A stretch of DNA of 64,000 bases from an uncultured Cellulophaga sp. GTDB lineage: Bacteria > Bacteroidota > Bacteroidia > Flavobacteriales > Flavobacteriaceae. The first letter of the stretch is position 1. Every line of letters begins with the position of its first letter. The stretch covers positions 310,001 through 374,000 of the forward strand of contig CANLOV010000002.1 of assembly GCA_947492955.1 (NCBI GenBank). The letters run 5' to 3'. The notes below the pieces were generated by a model, which worked only from the letters and a program-made list of their open reading frames with translations, searched no databases and had not been told where the DNA came from. This document shows, piece by piece, positions 44,598 to 53,978 of this stretch. The position numbers and the translations under genes are program-made.

Positions 44598-45488
44598 ATG
44601 AAAGAAGAAAATATCGCAGAAAGGTCATATGAAAAAATACAAATAGATGAGGGTTTCTTTTTGTTAAAAATTCAGAACAACAGTACTGAAATACAGAAAG
44701 TTAACAAAGAAATTAATCGTTCTTATATTCAATTTCATTTTTGTTTAAAAGGAAGCGGAAAATTTATTTTTAATGATGGCCGTTATGCACTAGATGTTGC
44801 TGAAGATAATTCTTTACTCTTATACAACACGCAAACCGATTTACCTTTAAACCTTGAACTAAACAGTAATTCGTGGTTAATATCTGTGGTAATGACTATT
44901 CGTAAATTTCATTCCCTATTTTCCAAAGAAGCCAATTATATTCCTTTTTTAAGTTCAGAGAACAAAGACAAAAAATATTATTCACAAGAAGGTGTTTCTC
45001 CTATTATTGCGGTTATTTTAAATCAGATTATGAACTATAACGTTCATAAATCTATTAAAGAATTGTACATAAAAGGGAAAGTATATGAACTTATTGCTTT
45101 GTTTTTTAATCGTAGCGAAGATGTTGATATAGAGCAGTGCCCTTTCCTTGCCGATGAAGATAATGTAAGACGTATTAAAAACGCGAAAGAAATTATTATT
45201 AAAAGGATGGCAGAGCCACCAACCTTAAATGAATTGGCAGACGAAATAGGTTTAAGCCTTAAAAAATTAAAAGAAGGCTTTAAACAAATTTATGGCGATT
45301 CTGTGTATAGCTTTCTTTTTGATTACAAAATGGAGTATGCTCGTAAAATCCTAGAATCTGGTGAACATAATGTAAACGAAGTAGGATTAAAAGTTGGATA
45401 CAGCACCGCAAGTCACTTTATTACTGCTTTTAAAAAAAAGTACGGTACTACACCCAAAAAGTACCTAACATCTATTACAAATGGATAA
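44598..45488 (+). CDS. AraC family regulator, PchR-like
   Basis: A 296-residue transcription regulator. The N-terminal half is a cupin-like sensor (SYIQFHFCLKGSGKFIFNDG, as in PchR), and the C-terminal 100 residues hold the two AraC helix-turn-helix units: PPTLNELADEIGLSLKKLKEGFK and NVNEVGLKVGYSTASHFITAFKK, ending in YGTTPKKYL. Divergent from hemA. PchR-like members answer to siderophores or iron state. The iron-box-like palindrome in front suggests its own expression is iron-controlled, and its targets may be haem or iron genes. Confidence 0.88.
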   Translation: MKEENIAERSYEKIQIDEGFFLLKIQNNSTEIQKVNKEINRSYIQFHFCLKGSGKFIFNDGRYALDVAEDNSLLLYNTQTDLPLNLELNSNSWLISVVMTIRKFHSLFSKEANYIPFLSSENKDKKYYSQEGVSPIIAVILNQIMNYNVHKSIKELYIKGKVYELIALFFNRSEDVDIEQCPFLADEDNVRRIKNAKEIIIKRMAEPPTLNELADEIGLSLKKLKEGFKQIYGDSVYSFLFDYKMEYARKILESGEHNVNEVGLKVGYSTASHFITAFKKKYGTTPKKYLTSITNG

Positions 45489-45531
45489 ATTCTTTTTTAA
45501 TTGTATCTTGATCCAAAATTAACTCATTATA

Positions 45532-46311
45532 ATGAAAACACTTTTTAAAGCCTCAGTATTACTAGTTATTTGCATTTTTTTTACTGCCTGTAATGGCACT
45601 AAAGTAGCACAAGAGGTTACGTTAAACAGACAGCAACCAATTAATAAAATAAGTAAAATTTTAGTTTTTACTAAAACTGCTGGCTATAGACATAAATCAA
45701 TAGAAAAAGGAGTTTTAACTTTAAAAGAACTAGGAGCGGCAAATAATTTTGCTATTACCCAAACCGAAGATTCTTTACAATTTAACACAAACAATTTAAA
45801 AAAATACCAATTAGTTTTATTTTTAAATACTACCATGAATGTGTTAGGAGAAAACGAGCAAAAAGCTTTTGAAAACTACATAAAAGGAGGAGGAAGTTTT
45901 ATGGGCATACATGCTGCTACAGATACCGAATATGAGTGGCCTTGGTATGGAAAACTAGTAGGCGGGTATTTTAACGGGCATCCCAATAAACCTAATGTAA
46001 GAGAAGCTAAAATTGATGTTGTAGATAAAAACCATGCAGCTACAAAACATTTAGATGCTACTTGGACTCGCTCCGATGAATGGTATAATTTAAAAAACAT
46101 AAACCCTAATCTTAATGTAATTCTAAATTTAGACGAAACCTCTTATGAAGGCGGAACTAATGGGGAAAACCATCCTATAGCGTGGTATCATGAGTTTGAT
46201 GGTGGGCGTGCTTTTTATACCGGTGGCGGACATACCGAAAGTTCTTATGATGAACCTGCTTTTAGACAGCATTTAATTGGTGGTATTTCTTGGTGTTTAA
46301 GGAGGAAGTAA
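45532..46311 (+). CDS. ThuA domain lipoprotein
   Basis: A ThuA-like protein (259 residues), a glutamine-amidotransferase-like fold common in sugar clusters. Lipoprotein signal MKTLFKASVLLVICIFFTAC with lipobox FTAC. Motifs: KILVFTKTAGYRHKSI, GGGSFMGIHAATDTEYEW, and a C-terminal HPIAWYHEFDGGRAFYTGGGHTE. It may act on the keto-sugars made by the 3-keto-glycoside enzymes, or be unrelated; here it follows the AraC gene by 43 bases. Confidence 0.88.
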   Translation: MKTLFKASVLLVICIFFTACNGTKVAQEVTLNRQQPINKISKILVFTKTAGYRHKSIEKGVLTLKELGAANNFAITQTEDSLQFNTNNLKKYQLVLFLNTTMNVLGENEQKAFENYIKGGGSFMGIHAATDTEYEWPWYGKLVGGYFNGHPNKPNVREAKIDVVDKNHAATKHLDATWTRSDEWYNLKNINPNLNVILNLDETSYEGGTNGENHPIAWYHEFDGGRAFYTGGGHTESSYDEPAFRQHLIGGISWCLRRK

Positions 46312-46357
46312 AAACTACTCCTTTACTAGTTATTAGTATTGTAAAACATTGAAACGA

Positions 46358-47068
46358 ATGAAATACCTTAAAATATTAGCGATTTCAATTTTATTACATA
46401 ACTGTTCTGCCAATAAAAATGTTACGACTGACCTAGAAAAAATTGGCCTGAATGGAAAAGTGAAAAACCTAAGGCTTGAGCAATTAACAAATAAAAAAGA
46501 AAATGAGGATAGCTTTTCCTTTGATAATGAATTTTACTTCAATCAAAATGGAATGATATCCAAACAGAAGCAATATTCTACTGGTGATTTAATTCATATT
46601 TATACTTATGAATATGATGAAAAAAACCTTTTAATTTCAAAAAAACATTATAATAGTTCTAGAGAATTTGTAAGTAAATCTATATATGAAAACGAATTCA
46701 ACGAAAAGGGAAAATTAACAAAACAGTCAGAATATAAAGCTTTGGAAAATTCAATTATAGATTCAGTTAATATAAAGTTTAATCTATTTCCAGACCAAAT
46801 AACGGAACTTTTATATAATAAAGATGGGGGTTTGAGTCAATATAATATTTATGATAGAATATTACCTAATTTGAAAAACGTTACAGTTTTTAATAATGGA
46901 GAAATTATAAAAAATTCAACTATTAATACATATAACGGAGAATTATTTAGTGAAACTATTTATAAATGTGTTAAATACGACACAACAAAAAATTGTATTC
47001 AATATAAACTTAGAGAAAGTGACTCGACTGAATCATATATTAAATCGAAAATCGAATATTATAAATGA
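46358..47068 (+). CDS. Hypothetical lipoprotein with YD-like repeats
   Basis: I do not recognise this 236-residue protein. The ATG at 46358 is preferred over an upstream TTG; signal MKYLKILAISILLHNC has lipobox LHNC. The mature part is beta-rich with repeated tyrosine hairpins such as IYTYEYDEKNLLISKKHY and YENEFNEKGKLTKQSEY, like a short run of YD/RHS-type repeats. It resembles the lipoprotein at 63002-63997. Base composition is richer in AT than its neighbours. Confidence 0.6.
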   Translation: MKYLKILAISILLHNCSANKNVTTDLEKIGLNGKVKNLRLEQLTNKKENEDSFSFDNEFYFNQNGMISKQKQYSTGDLIHIYTYEYDEKNLLISKKHYNSSREFVSKSIYENEFNEKGKLTKQSEYKALENSIIDSVNIKFNLFPDQITELLYNKDGGLSQYNIYDRILPNLKNVTVFNNGEIIKNSTINTYNGELFSETIYKCVKYDTTKNCIQYKLRESDSTESYIKSKIEYYK

Positions 47069-47080
47069 CATTGTTCATTA

Positions 47081-47923
47081 CTAGTTGTTACTTACTCTTG
47101 CTACCATAATCCCTGTATTATGTTTTATTTTCTTTAGATAATCTACCAAGGGCATTTTAGATATTTTTACTTGCCCAGTAGTTGATGCATGTAAAAGGTG
47201 TATTCGTCCATCTTTTTCTCTTGTTGCTATACCTGTATGGGTAACATCTAAACCCTTAATTGTTGTTGTTAAGGCAATAATATCTCCAGATTTAATTAAG
47301 TGTTCATTAGCTGCTATGTCTTCTTGTAACAAAACACACATTGCTTCTTCATTCAACTTTTGCTCTACTTGTTTTACTTGTGCATAGTTTTCATCATTAT
47401 CCTTTAAAAAAGGGTATAAATTTCTATGCGAACTCATAAAGTTTATTTCCTTTTTAACTACAGAACCACCAAGTTCATTGGTAACATCTACCACTAAACC
47501 CTTATTCTGATTATCTCTAATCCAATCTGTAAAATAATGTAAACGAGAAGAATAGTCAGTTAGCTTTCCATTTTTATACCGAATAGTTTCTAATGTTTTA
47601 GTAAAATCATTAAATGTATTTTCATTATTTTTTTGCAATACACTAAATGCCAAAACATTCTCTACAAACGTGGTACAATCTAAACCTTGCAAATTAATTA
47701 CTAATGATTCTTCTGTGCCTACTTCTAAAGTTTTAGCAACATAGGGTGTTCCTAAAAAAGTTTTACCAATAGCAACAGTTTTAGCATCATTACTAGGCAA
47801 TGCATTAACTTCTTTAATTTTGTTTTCTACAGCTACGCTATCTTTTACTGAACAGGTTATTTGCTGAGCAATTGCGAAATTAGCAAATAGTAATATGCAT
47901 AAAAGAGCTTTAGTTTTTATCAT
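47081..47923 (-). CDS. DUF1460 amidase-like protein
   Basis: A 280-residue exported protein (signal MIKTKALLCILLFANFAIAQ) of the DUF1460 family, related to NlpC/P60 peptidases and amidases that cut peptidoglycan fragments. The catalytic cysteine is in LQGLDCTTFVENVLAF and the histidine in THTGIATREKDGRIHLLHAS. Last gene of the ABC/OmpA/AAA+ run; it begins immediately before the ABC ATPase stop, with no gap. This ties the run to cell-wall work. Confidence 0.87.
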   Translation of the reverse strand: MIKTKALLCILLFANFAIAQQITCSVKDSVAVENKIKEVNALPSNDAKTVAIGKTFLGTPYVAKTLEVGTEESLVINLQGLDCTTFVENVLAFSVLQKNNENTFNDFTKTLETIRYKNGKLTDYSSRLHYFTDWIRDNQNKGLVVDVTNELGGSVVKKEINFMSSHRNLYPFLKDNDENYAQVKQVEQKLNEEAMCVLLQEDIAANEHLIKSGDIIALTTTIKGLDVTHTGIATREKDGRIHLLHASTTGQVKISKMPLVDYLKKIKHNTGIMVARVSNN

Positions 47924-48751
47924 TTATGATTGTAGCATTACCTGTTTAATTTGTTTTACAACTTCTAAATGCCCTAATCCAAAATCTTTCCAAGCAAGAT
48001 CTAATTCTTTCATATCAATATGCTTTACAATACTACCATAAGGCATGCGTTTTCCTTCTACCTCTGGATATCCAATAACGTAAATACTATCTGCTAATTC
48101 TACTGCCAAATCAATATCATGGGTAGAGTATATAATGGTATTAAACTCATGCGAAGAGGTAATTAATTTAAACGCATTTTTAACATCTTCAATATTACCA
48201 ACATCTAAACCAGAAAAAGGCTCATCTAAAACCATATAATGACCAGAACAAAAAATCTGTTCTATAATTGCTGTCCTTTGCCTTTGTCCGCCAGAAAGTT
48301 CACACGGGTATTGATCTTTGGCTTGTTCTAAACCCCAATCTTTTAGATATGTCATAATTTGCTTATCCTTAGCTTCATCAGACATTTCTTTTTTTCGCAA
48401 TGCAAACATAAGCGCTTGGTATACCGTTTTATTTCTAAAAAGTGTATACTTCTGATCTACAAAACCAATATCTCCTTCGTGTACTTCTTTAGCATCGTTA
48501 CCTTCACCTGTTTTAGTATCGGCAATAAGAACTTTACCCGAAGATGGCTTTACAAGTCCTGTAAGTGCTCTAAATAGTGTAGATTTTCCTGTTCCAGAAC
48601 GACCCACAATTGCAATTACCTGACCAGTTACTTGCCCATCTCTAATAACATCTTTTTCTACAAAATTAATGTCTTTTATAATGGTTTTATCTCCATAAGC
48701 AACACTAAGGTTTTCTACATAGAGTAATGTATTTTCCTTGTTATAATTCAT
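47924..48751 (-). CDS. ABC transporter ATP-binding protein, NitT/TauT type
   Basis: An ABC ATPase of 275 residues. Walker A is GRSGTGKST (50-58), signature CELSGGQRQR (about 152-161), Walker B VLDEPFSGLD. It pairs with the permease five bases upstream. The nearest functional families import nitrate, taurine or sulfonates, but the fused SBP/OmpA protein in this cluster makes a simple nutrient role doubtful. Confidence 0.92.
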   Translation of the reverse strand: MNYNKENTLLYVENLSVAYGDKTIIKDINFVEKDVIRDGQVTGQVIAIVGRSGTGKSTLFRALTGLVKPSSGKVLIADTKTGEGNDAKEVHEGDIGFVDQKYTLFRNKTVYQALMFALRKKEMSDEAKDKQIMTYLKDWGLEQAKDQYPCELSGGQRQRTAIIEQIFCSGHYMVLDEPFSGLDVGNIEDVKNAFKLITSSHEFNTIIYSTHDIDLAVELADSIYVIGYPEVEGKRMPYGSIVKHIDMKELDLAWKDFGLGHLEVVKQIKQVMLQS

Positions 48752-48756
48752 CTTAA

Positions 48757-49527
48757 TTATATTTTAGAGTATCTAAAAAAGGCTTTTCTAAGGTAGTCTA
48801 ACACAAAATCTATACATAGACCAACAGCTAGTATTACAATTTGTAAAGCAATAATTCTACCATGATTCATAAACTTATCGGAGTTTTTAATAAGAAAACC
48901 CAATCCTCCGGCGGCTACTAATATAGATTCTACGGTAACCAACATCATCCAAACAATTGCTAAATTTTGACGAATTACATCAATTACATAGTCTATTCTT
49001 CCTTTAATAACCACTTCCCATAATACTTCCCAACGATTGCATCCTAAGGAACGTGCATGATCAAATTCTTCTTGCGGAATAGAATTTACCATACTTAATA
49101 AAGAGGTCGTTAAATAGGTACTCATAAAAACAACTAATACCCATACTTGCATAGCTCTAGCATCACTAATTAATATTGCTAAGTAAAATGTAATCCCAGT
49201 TAATGGTAAATAACGCAGCCTACTTAATGTTTTTGCAATTGGCTTAAATAAGGGTACTGTTGATAAATAACTAAACACTAAAGAAATTATAATAGCTATA
49301 ATAATAGCAGAAAAACACAGTAATAATGAACTTCCTATATGAACTACTAAACCCTCGTTATATAATTCTGCCAAGCCCTGAAATACTTGTTTAGGTGAAG
49401 GAAACAAATGACGTTCTCCCATACTAGAAACAAACCATGTTCCTAATACTGCAGCTAACCAGCCCAGCACAATGAGTAGTCTTGTATTCTTACTTACTTG
49501 TTCAAAAGGAGTTACTATTTTTTTCAT
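48757..49527 (-). CDS. ABC transporter permease, NitT/TauT type
   Basis: A 256-residue permease with about six helices and the EAA-like coupling loop DHARSLGCNRWEVLWEVVIKGRI. Partner of the ATPase at 47924. It lies 91 bases after the SBP-OmpA gene, past a terminator-like hairpin, so the transporter genes may be expressed less than the rest of the operon. Confidence 0.9.
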   Translation of the reverse strand: MKKIVTPFEQVSKNTRLLIVLGWLAAVLGTWFVSSMGERHLFPSPKQVFQGLAELYNEGLVVHIGSSLLLCFSAIIIAIIISLVFSYLSTVPLFKPIAKTLSRLRYLPLTGITFYLAILISDARAMQVWVLVVFMSTYLTTSLLSMVNSIPQEEFDHARSLGCNRWEVLWEVVIKGRIDYVIDVIRQNLAIVWMMLVTVESILVAAGGLGFLIKNSDKFMNHGRIIALQIVILAVGLCIDFVLDYLRKAFFRYSKI

Positions 49528-49554
49528 TAGTGATATTTAACTGTTGCTTTAACT

Positions 49555-49594
49555 AAAAAACCGCCCTAAATTAGGATTTCACTTTTTAGGACGG
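49555..49594 (-). terminator. Internal terminator or attenuator
   Basis: On the minus strand, CCGTCCTAAA (49594-49585) pairs with TTTAGGGCGG (49570-49561) with one G-U pair, and six T follow. It sits between the SBP-OmpA gene and the permease gene inside one operon. It could end most transcripts there. Confidence 0.6.
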
Positions 49595-49618
49595 CTTTTC
49601 TATTTTTTTAGAGAACTA

Positions 49619-51433
49619 CTATTTTAGTAGCTCAATAACAACTCTTCTATTTTTAGCTCTTGCAGCATTTGATGTATTAGGCACTACAGGCTCGTCTTCT
49701 CCTTTTCCTATTACAGTTTGGAAACGAGATTGTGGAATACCTCTACCTCTTAAGAAGTTTACTACTGCTTGCGCTCTTCTTTGCGATAAATCATAATTAG
49801 ATTCAGATGAACCGGTATCATCTGTATGTCCTTCTAATTTTAACTTAGAATCTTCAGCCTGTATTAACAGATTAAAAATAGTTTCTAAAGTTTTTGTTGA
49901 TGAGCCAGAAATGTTAGCACTTCCAGTATCAAAAGTAATATTCCATTCTCCATGGGCTAATACTGTTGTTGCCTCTTTGGTGTAATCTGCTTTATAAGCA
50001 GTACCAGACTCTATATCATTAATATTTTTAATAAAATAAAGGTTTACAGCCTCGTCATAAGGAACAATACGCTTAACAGACTCATTAAATCCAAATGGGT
50101 TTAATTCTTTTAAATAGCTAGATACTTGATTGTATACTGCTTTATAACGGTTAGTACCATCTGTTATTCCATAATATTGCATTACATCTGAATAATTAAA
50201 TACTCTAGAACCACCCATATTGTATTCAATACCATTTTTACTTCCTTTTTGACCTTTAAACATTTTATACCAGTATTCTGGAGTTTCTAAGTCATACGTT
50301 TCTGCAACAGCTTCTGAGGCTCTTCTCTGCCACTCATCGTACTGTTTCATTTGGTTAGATGCTGTTAATGCAGACTTTAAAATATTACTTACAATATCTG
50401 GATGTTTAACAGACCATTCTTTAACTGCAATAACTGTAGTTGCCATTTGGTTGTTAAATTCTTTTGTTGATGCTATATCTGTAAAACCACTTAAGGCATC
50501 AAAAACCATTTTATCTCCAGGTGTCCAAGTTGCACAACCATCTATTTTCTTATTAATAGTTTTTCCTGTTAATTTTCCGTTTTTAACCTCTTTTAAAGGA
50601 ACAGTCCAACCAGATTTTTGAGATTTAATTAATTCTTCAGCAGATTTAATATAATCATCATCCTGTGAAGGGTAAAAGTTTACCGCTTCCGCATCATACG
50701 TATTAGAATCTGGGTTTACTTTTAACCCATTTGCAAATGCATAATTTAACGCTGTTACCCAGTCACCATCTCCTAAAACTGTAGAAATTAAAGCCCCTTT
50801 CATACTTTTTGGGTCTACTTTCCAACTTGGTGGCCCTATTAATTTATCTTCTCCGTAGCTAATACCTACAGAACCTACTACTTGTACATGGTATTTATCT
50901 TTCCCAAACTTATCGTCCATTGCTTGTTGCATAGTACTAATGTAAAAAGGAGCTCCATCTCCCATCATTATAATAGCAAAAGCACTTTTATCTGCATCCG
51001 GATATTCTTCTCCACGATCAAACTCCTCTACAAACTTCATTTGCATATTTCTAAGTTCTGAAAGCCAATCTTGACGAACAAAATCAAGGTTTACACCATT
51101 TTGTTCCATTAATGAACCTTTTGTTGTTCTTGGTCCACCATTAGCAACAATAATTCCAGATTGTGCATTCCATGCATAAGCTGCAATACGCACTAAAGGC
51201 TTATCGCTAACTTTAGTAGATTTACTTTTAGATGGTAATGCCATCTTTTCTGATGTAATTACATTATTTACATCTTGCTTATCCACATTCATTCCGTCTA
51301 AAACTTTAGACTCTCCCACACGCAAACCTGGTGCAAAATAATATACTGCTCCTAGAATACCGCCAAGTATTACTAGAACTATAAGTAATTCTGATAAGGT
51401 AGTGAGTTTTTTTGTTCGTAATATCTTACCCAT
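49619..51433 (-). CDS. Substrate-binding protein fused to OmpA domain
   Basis: A 604-residue protein. One membrane anchor at residues 11-33 (LSELLIVLVILGGILGAVYY), then a periplasmic substrate-binding domain of NitT/TauT-like type (about 75-480), then a C-terminal OmpA peptidoglycan-binding domain (about 485-604: KLEGHTDDTGSSESNYDLSQ, RRAQAVVNFL, AARAKNRRVVIELL). The fusion should hold the binding protein between the inner membrane and the cell wall. It serves the ABC permease and ATPase downstream. This is an unusual architecture found mainly in Bacteroidetes; its ligand is unknown. Confidence 0.88.
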   Translation of the reverse strand: MGKILRTKKLTTLSELLIVLVILGGILGAVYYFAPGLRVGESKVLDGMNVDKQDVNNVITSEKMALPSKSKSTKVSDKPLVRIAAYAWNAQSGIIVANGGPRTTKGSLMEQNGVNLDFVRQDWLSELRNMQMKFVEEFDRGEEYPDADKSAFAIIMMGDGAPFYISTMQQAMDDKFGKDKYHVQVVGSVGISYGEDKLIGPPSWKVDPKSMKGALISTVLGDGDWVTALNYAFANGLKVNPDSNTYDAEAVNFYPSQDDDYIKSAEELIKSQKSGWTVPLKEVKNGKLTGKTINKKIDGCATWTPGDKMVFDALSGFTDIASTKEFNNQMATTVIAVKEWSVKHPDIVSNILKSALTASNQMKQYDEWQRRASEAVAETYDLETPEYWYKMFKGQKGSKNGIEYNMGGSRVFNYSDVMQYYGITDGTNRYKAVYNQVSSYLKELNPFGFNESVKRIVPYDEAVNLYFIKNINDIESGTAYKADYTKEATTVLAHGEWNITFDTGSANISGSSTKTLETIFNLLIQAEDSKLKLEGHTDDTGSSESNYDLSQRRAQAVVNFLRGRGIPQSRFQTVIGKGEDEPVVPNTSNAARAKNRRVVIELLK

Positions 51434-51465
51434 TTTTAATTGTATTTAGTTATTTAGAATTATGA

Positions 51466-52587
51466 TTAGTCAAACATTTGTCCAAAACCGCCGCTTTCTT
51501 GTTTATCTTCATGCGTAAGTTTATAATTAGGATTACTATATTGTTTAGAATCAGGAATGTAATCTTTTCCTGTTTTAATATTATCTGCTAGCGAATCTAA
51601 CTGAGAGTACAATTCATCACTATCAACGTCATACTTAGAAGTTAACATATCTATATCCGATAAATTTTCTTGTGTTCTTGCAATATCCATTGCTATAGTT
51701 TCTGTAACAACATCTAATGCATATTCCAATTCCCAATCCTTGGTAAAATGCATCGCAGTTTTTGCTCCTTCTGTAGCTGCTCTTGCAGATTTTGCAAACT
51801 GATATTCTTTTTCTAACATTTGGATGGTAACATCAAAATCGGATATTTTTATATCTATGGCAGTACCTGCTAAAGTTAATTTACGATCTAACTTACCCAT
51901 AACATTAGCTCTTGTTCCATATTTTTTTATAAAACTTTTACTTTGTTCTAATTGATGCGTAACTCGCTGAGATTCTGATAATTTTTTAGCTAAAGCACTA
52001 TGTAACTCTACATACTCATCTGTATCTTTCCCCGCAGATCCTCTTTCACCAACAATACGCTCCATTTCTTTCTTTATCTTCTGCGCTTGTTTTTGCAACA
52101 TTAATACTCTGTCTTGATAGCTTTTTGCATCTTTTTCTGCTTTAAAAGACTCTGCTTCCATATTAGATTTTAATGCTTTTATTTTAGCTTTTGATTCTTT
52201 AAAAACTTTGCGGTTTCTAAGCATCTTCATTTTTTGATCGTGTAATTCGCCAAAAGGATCGTGCTTAATTAATGATTTATGTATACCTCTTGTTAATCTT
52301 CTTAATCCTTTAAATATTACCGGTAACATTAGTATAAAAAAGATAACAAAAACAGCAACCCCTGCTAGTGCAATTGCCTGCCCTAGTGCTGTAAATAATG
52401 GTGGTAAAATATACACCCAAGCACCATAACCTAAAGCAGCAAATAATGCTATTTTTAAAGCCGCATTAAGTCCTTTTTCTCCATTTCTCCAATTGTTAGG
52501 ATTTAATGAAATTTCACCTTTCTCGTCATCGAAATGCTTAAGGATAGGTAAATCTAATACATGACTTTTAGATTCTTCAATATTCAT
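51466..52587 (-). CDS. Membrane coiled-coil protein, possibly ESCRT-III/PspA-like
   Basis: A 373-residue protein of unknown function. Two hydrophobic segments lie at about residues 36-62 and 66-92, then a long helical part (about 115-330) rich in lysine, glutamate and alanine with heptad-like spacing, and a polar tail. The helical part (YQDRVLMLQKQAQKIKKEM and following) has the length and charge pattern of PspA/ESCRT-III proteins that bend or mend membranes, but I cannot prove the family by eye. It overlaps no neighbour and is 32 bases before the SBP-OmpA gene. Confidence 0.6.
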   Translation of the reverse strand: MNIEESKSHVLDLPILKHFDDEKGEISLNPNNWRNGEKGLNAALKIALFAALGYGAWVYILPPLFTALGQAIALAGVAVFVIFFILMLPVIFKGLRRLTRGIHKSLIKHDPFGELHDQKMKMLRNRKVFKESKAKIKALKSNMEAESFKAEKDAKSYQDRVLMLQKQAQKIKKEMERIVGERGSAGKDTDEYVELHSALAKKLSESQRVTHQLEQSKSFIKKYGTRANVMGKLDRKLTLAGTAIDIKISDFDVTIQMLEKEYQFAKSARAATEGAKTAMHFTKDWELEYALDVVTETIAMDIARTQENLSDIDMLTSKYDVDSDELYSQLDSLADNIKTGKDYIPDSKQYSNPNYKLTHEDKQESGGFGQMFD

Positions 52588-52598
52588 TTTGGTAGGGC

Positions 52599-53300
52599 TT
52601 AAAGATTATTTTTTATGCCATCTACGACAGCAGTAATGGTTTCTAGTATTTTTGATTTTGCCATATCATTGGCAACAATTTTTTGTTCTATATCTGCAAC
52701 TTCGCTCAGTAAACTACTATCGGCAGACTCTAATTGTATTTTCTTTTCGCTTACTTTAGTCTGTAATTGCATTATTTGTTTTTCTAATGCGCTTATTTCT
52801 TTTGTTAAGCTTTCTTTTTGTTTTAATTGGTTCCCCTGTATTTGCTCTCTCTTAGCATTACCTTTAGTAGCATACTGTTTGTGTACTTTTTCTATTTCAC
52901 TAATATAAAAACCTGCTCCCTCTATAAGTGACGCTTTATCTACTTTTGAATCTACACTTTGCGCCATAGTCATTGCCATTTTATAAACAGCAGCATCGTT
53001 AGAACCAACAGCTTTTATAGCTTTAAAAAACTCATAAAAATCATAGCCCGGCATGTTTAAAGACTCAAAACCAGATTCATACATATCTACAATAGTCCCT
53101 AATATAGAATTATTAACTTTAGTAGCACTATTTAAAGGAGTACTGACTTTTTGTTTTGCCTGTTCTGGAAATTTAGAACTAGTAGTTTTAGTTTCCTTAG
53201 GAAAACTTGTTGTACTAGAACTGGGTTTTACTTGTTTTTCATTAGAGTTCTCTTCTTCGTTTACAAAAAGTGATTTCCAATTAAATTTTTCTTTTGCCAT
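52599..53300 (-). CDS. Soluble coiled-coil protein of the envelope cluster
   Basis: A 233-residue cytoplasmic protein, not recognised. Residues 1-65 are low-complexity (serine, threonine and lysine); about 70-145 form a compact helical domain (NMPGYDFYEFFKAIKAV); about 150-220 form a coiled coil (KESLTKEISALEKQIMQLQ). First gene after a 158-base gap that may hold the promoter of this half of the run; the membrane coiled-coil gene follows after 11 bases. Confidence 0.6.
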   Translation of the reverse strand: MAKEKFNWKSLFVNEEENSNEKQVKPSSSTTSFPKETKTTSSKFPEQAKQKVSTPLNSATKVNNSILGTIVDMYESGFESLNMPGYDFYEFFKAIKAVGSNDAAVYKMAMTMAQSVDSKVDKASLIEGAGFYISEIEKVHKQYATKGNAKREQIQGNQLKQKESLTKEISALEKQIMQLQTKVSEKKIQLESADSSLLSEVADIEQKIVANDMAKSKILETITAVVDGIKNNL

Positions 53301-53458
53301 CTAAGCGTTTTTTAAATTGTACTATTTAACCATAGCTACTAACAAGCTATAAATTTAAATATTTTTTAACGATTATACTTCATCTAATATTTATGCGTAC
53401 TTAATCTTTATAATATTCGTAGCCAAACAATCTATTTTGTTACACATTTATAATTCTT

Positions 53459-53959
53459 TTATCTGGTAAATCTAGCCCATGCTACGCGCAAAATAACCAT
53501 TAAAACAACAAATACTAGCAAAACTTGTGTAAAGCCTCCCAAGATAAGTACTCCAAAATAAGTTCGTTGCAAAACAAAAATAATTGCAAAAGCAATACTA
53601 ATCATTATAAACAAACTAGAAAGCTTACTAAAACCTGGTAACTGACTCATTTTAACTTTTCTATTTAAAATAAGTAATGTAATTACCATTGCTATAATTG
53701 GTAAAAAATAAGACACAATACTTATATTTAAAATGCTTGTATTTAGAAATAATACATTGTAGAGTACCAAAAAAATAGCCAATATACCTGGCACAGCTAC
53801 ACCATAAACTAAAGCAGACATTACGTACTTTATAGTACTAATATTGTTTCTATTTACAATTACAGTAGTAAATAATGCTAGTATTAAAATAGCTACAAAA
53901 TATCCTAACACATAATACTGATATGTATTAAACCAATTTATTAAGTCTTGAATCGTCAT
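53459..53959 (-). CDS. Small membrane protein of the envelope cluster
   Basis: A 166-residue protein with about five transmembrane helices and a few arginine residues between them; no family recognised. It follows the AAA+ gene by 19 bases and precedes the 158-base gap. It may anchor the AAA+ or coiled-coil proteins to the membrane. Confidence 0.65.
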   Translation of the reverse strand: MTIQDLINWFNTYQYYVLGYFVAILILALFTTVIVNRNNISTIKYVMSALVYGVAVPGILAIFLVLYNVLFLNTSILNISIVSYFLPIIAMVITLLILNRKVKMSQLPGFSKLSSLFIMISIAFAIIFVLQRTYFGVLILGGFTQVLLVFVVLMVILRVAWARFTR

Positions 53960-53978
53960 ATTTAAAGATTTCTATTTT

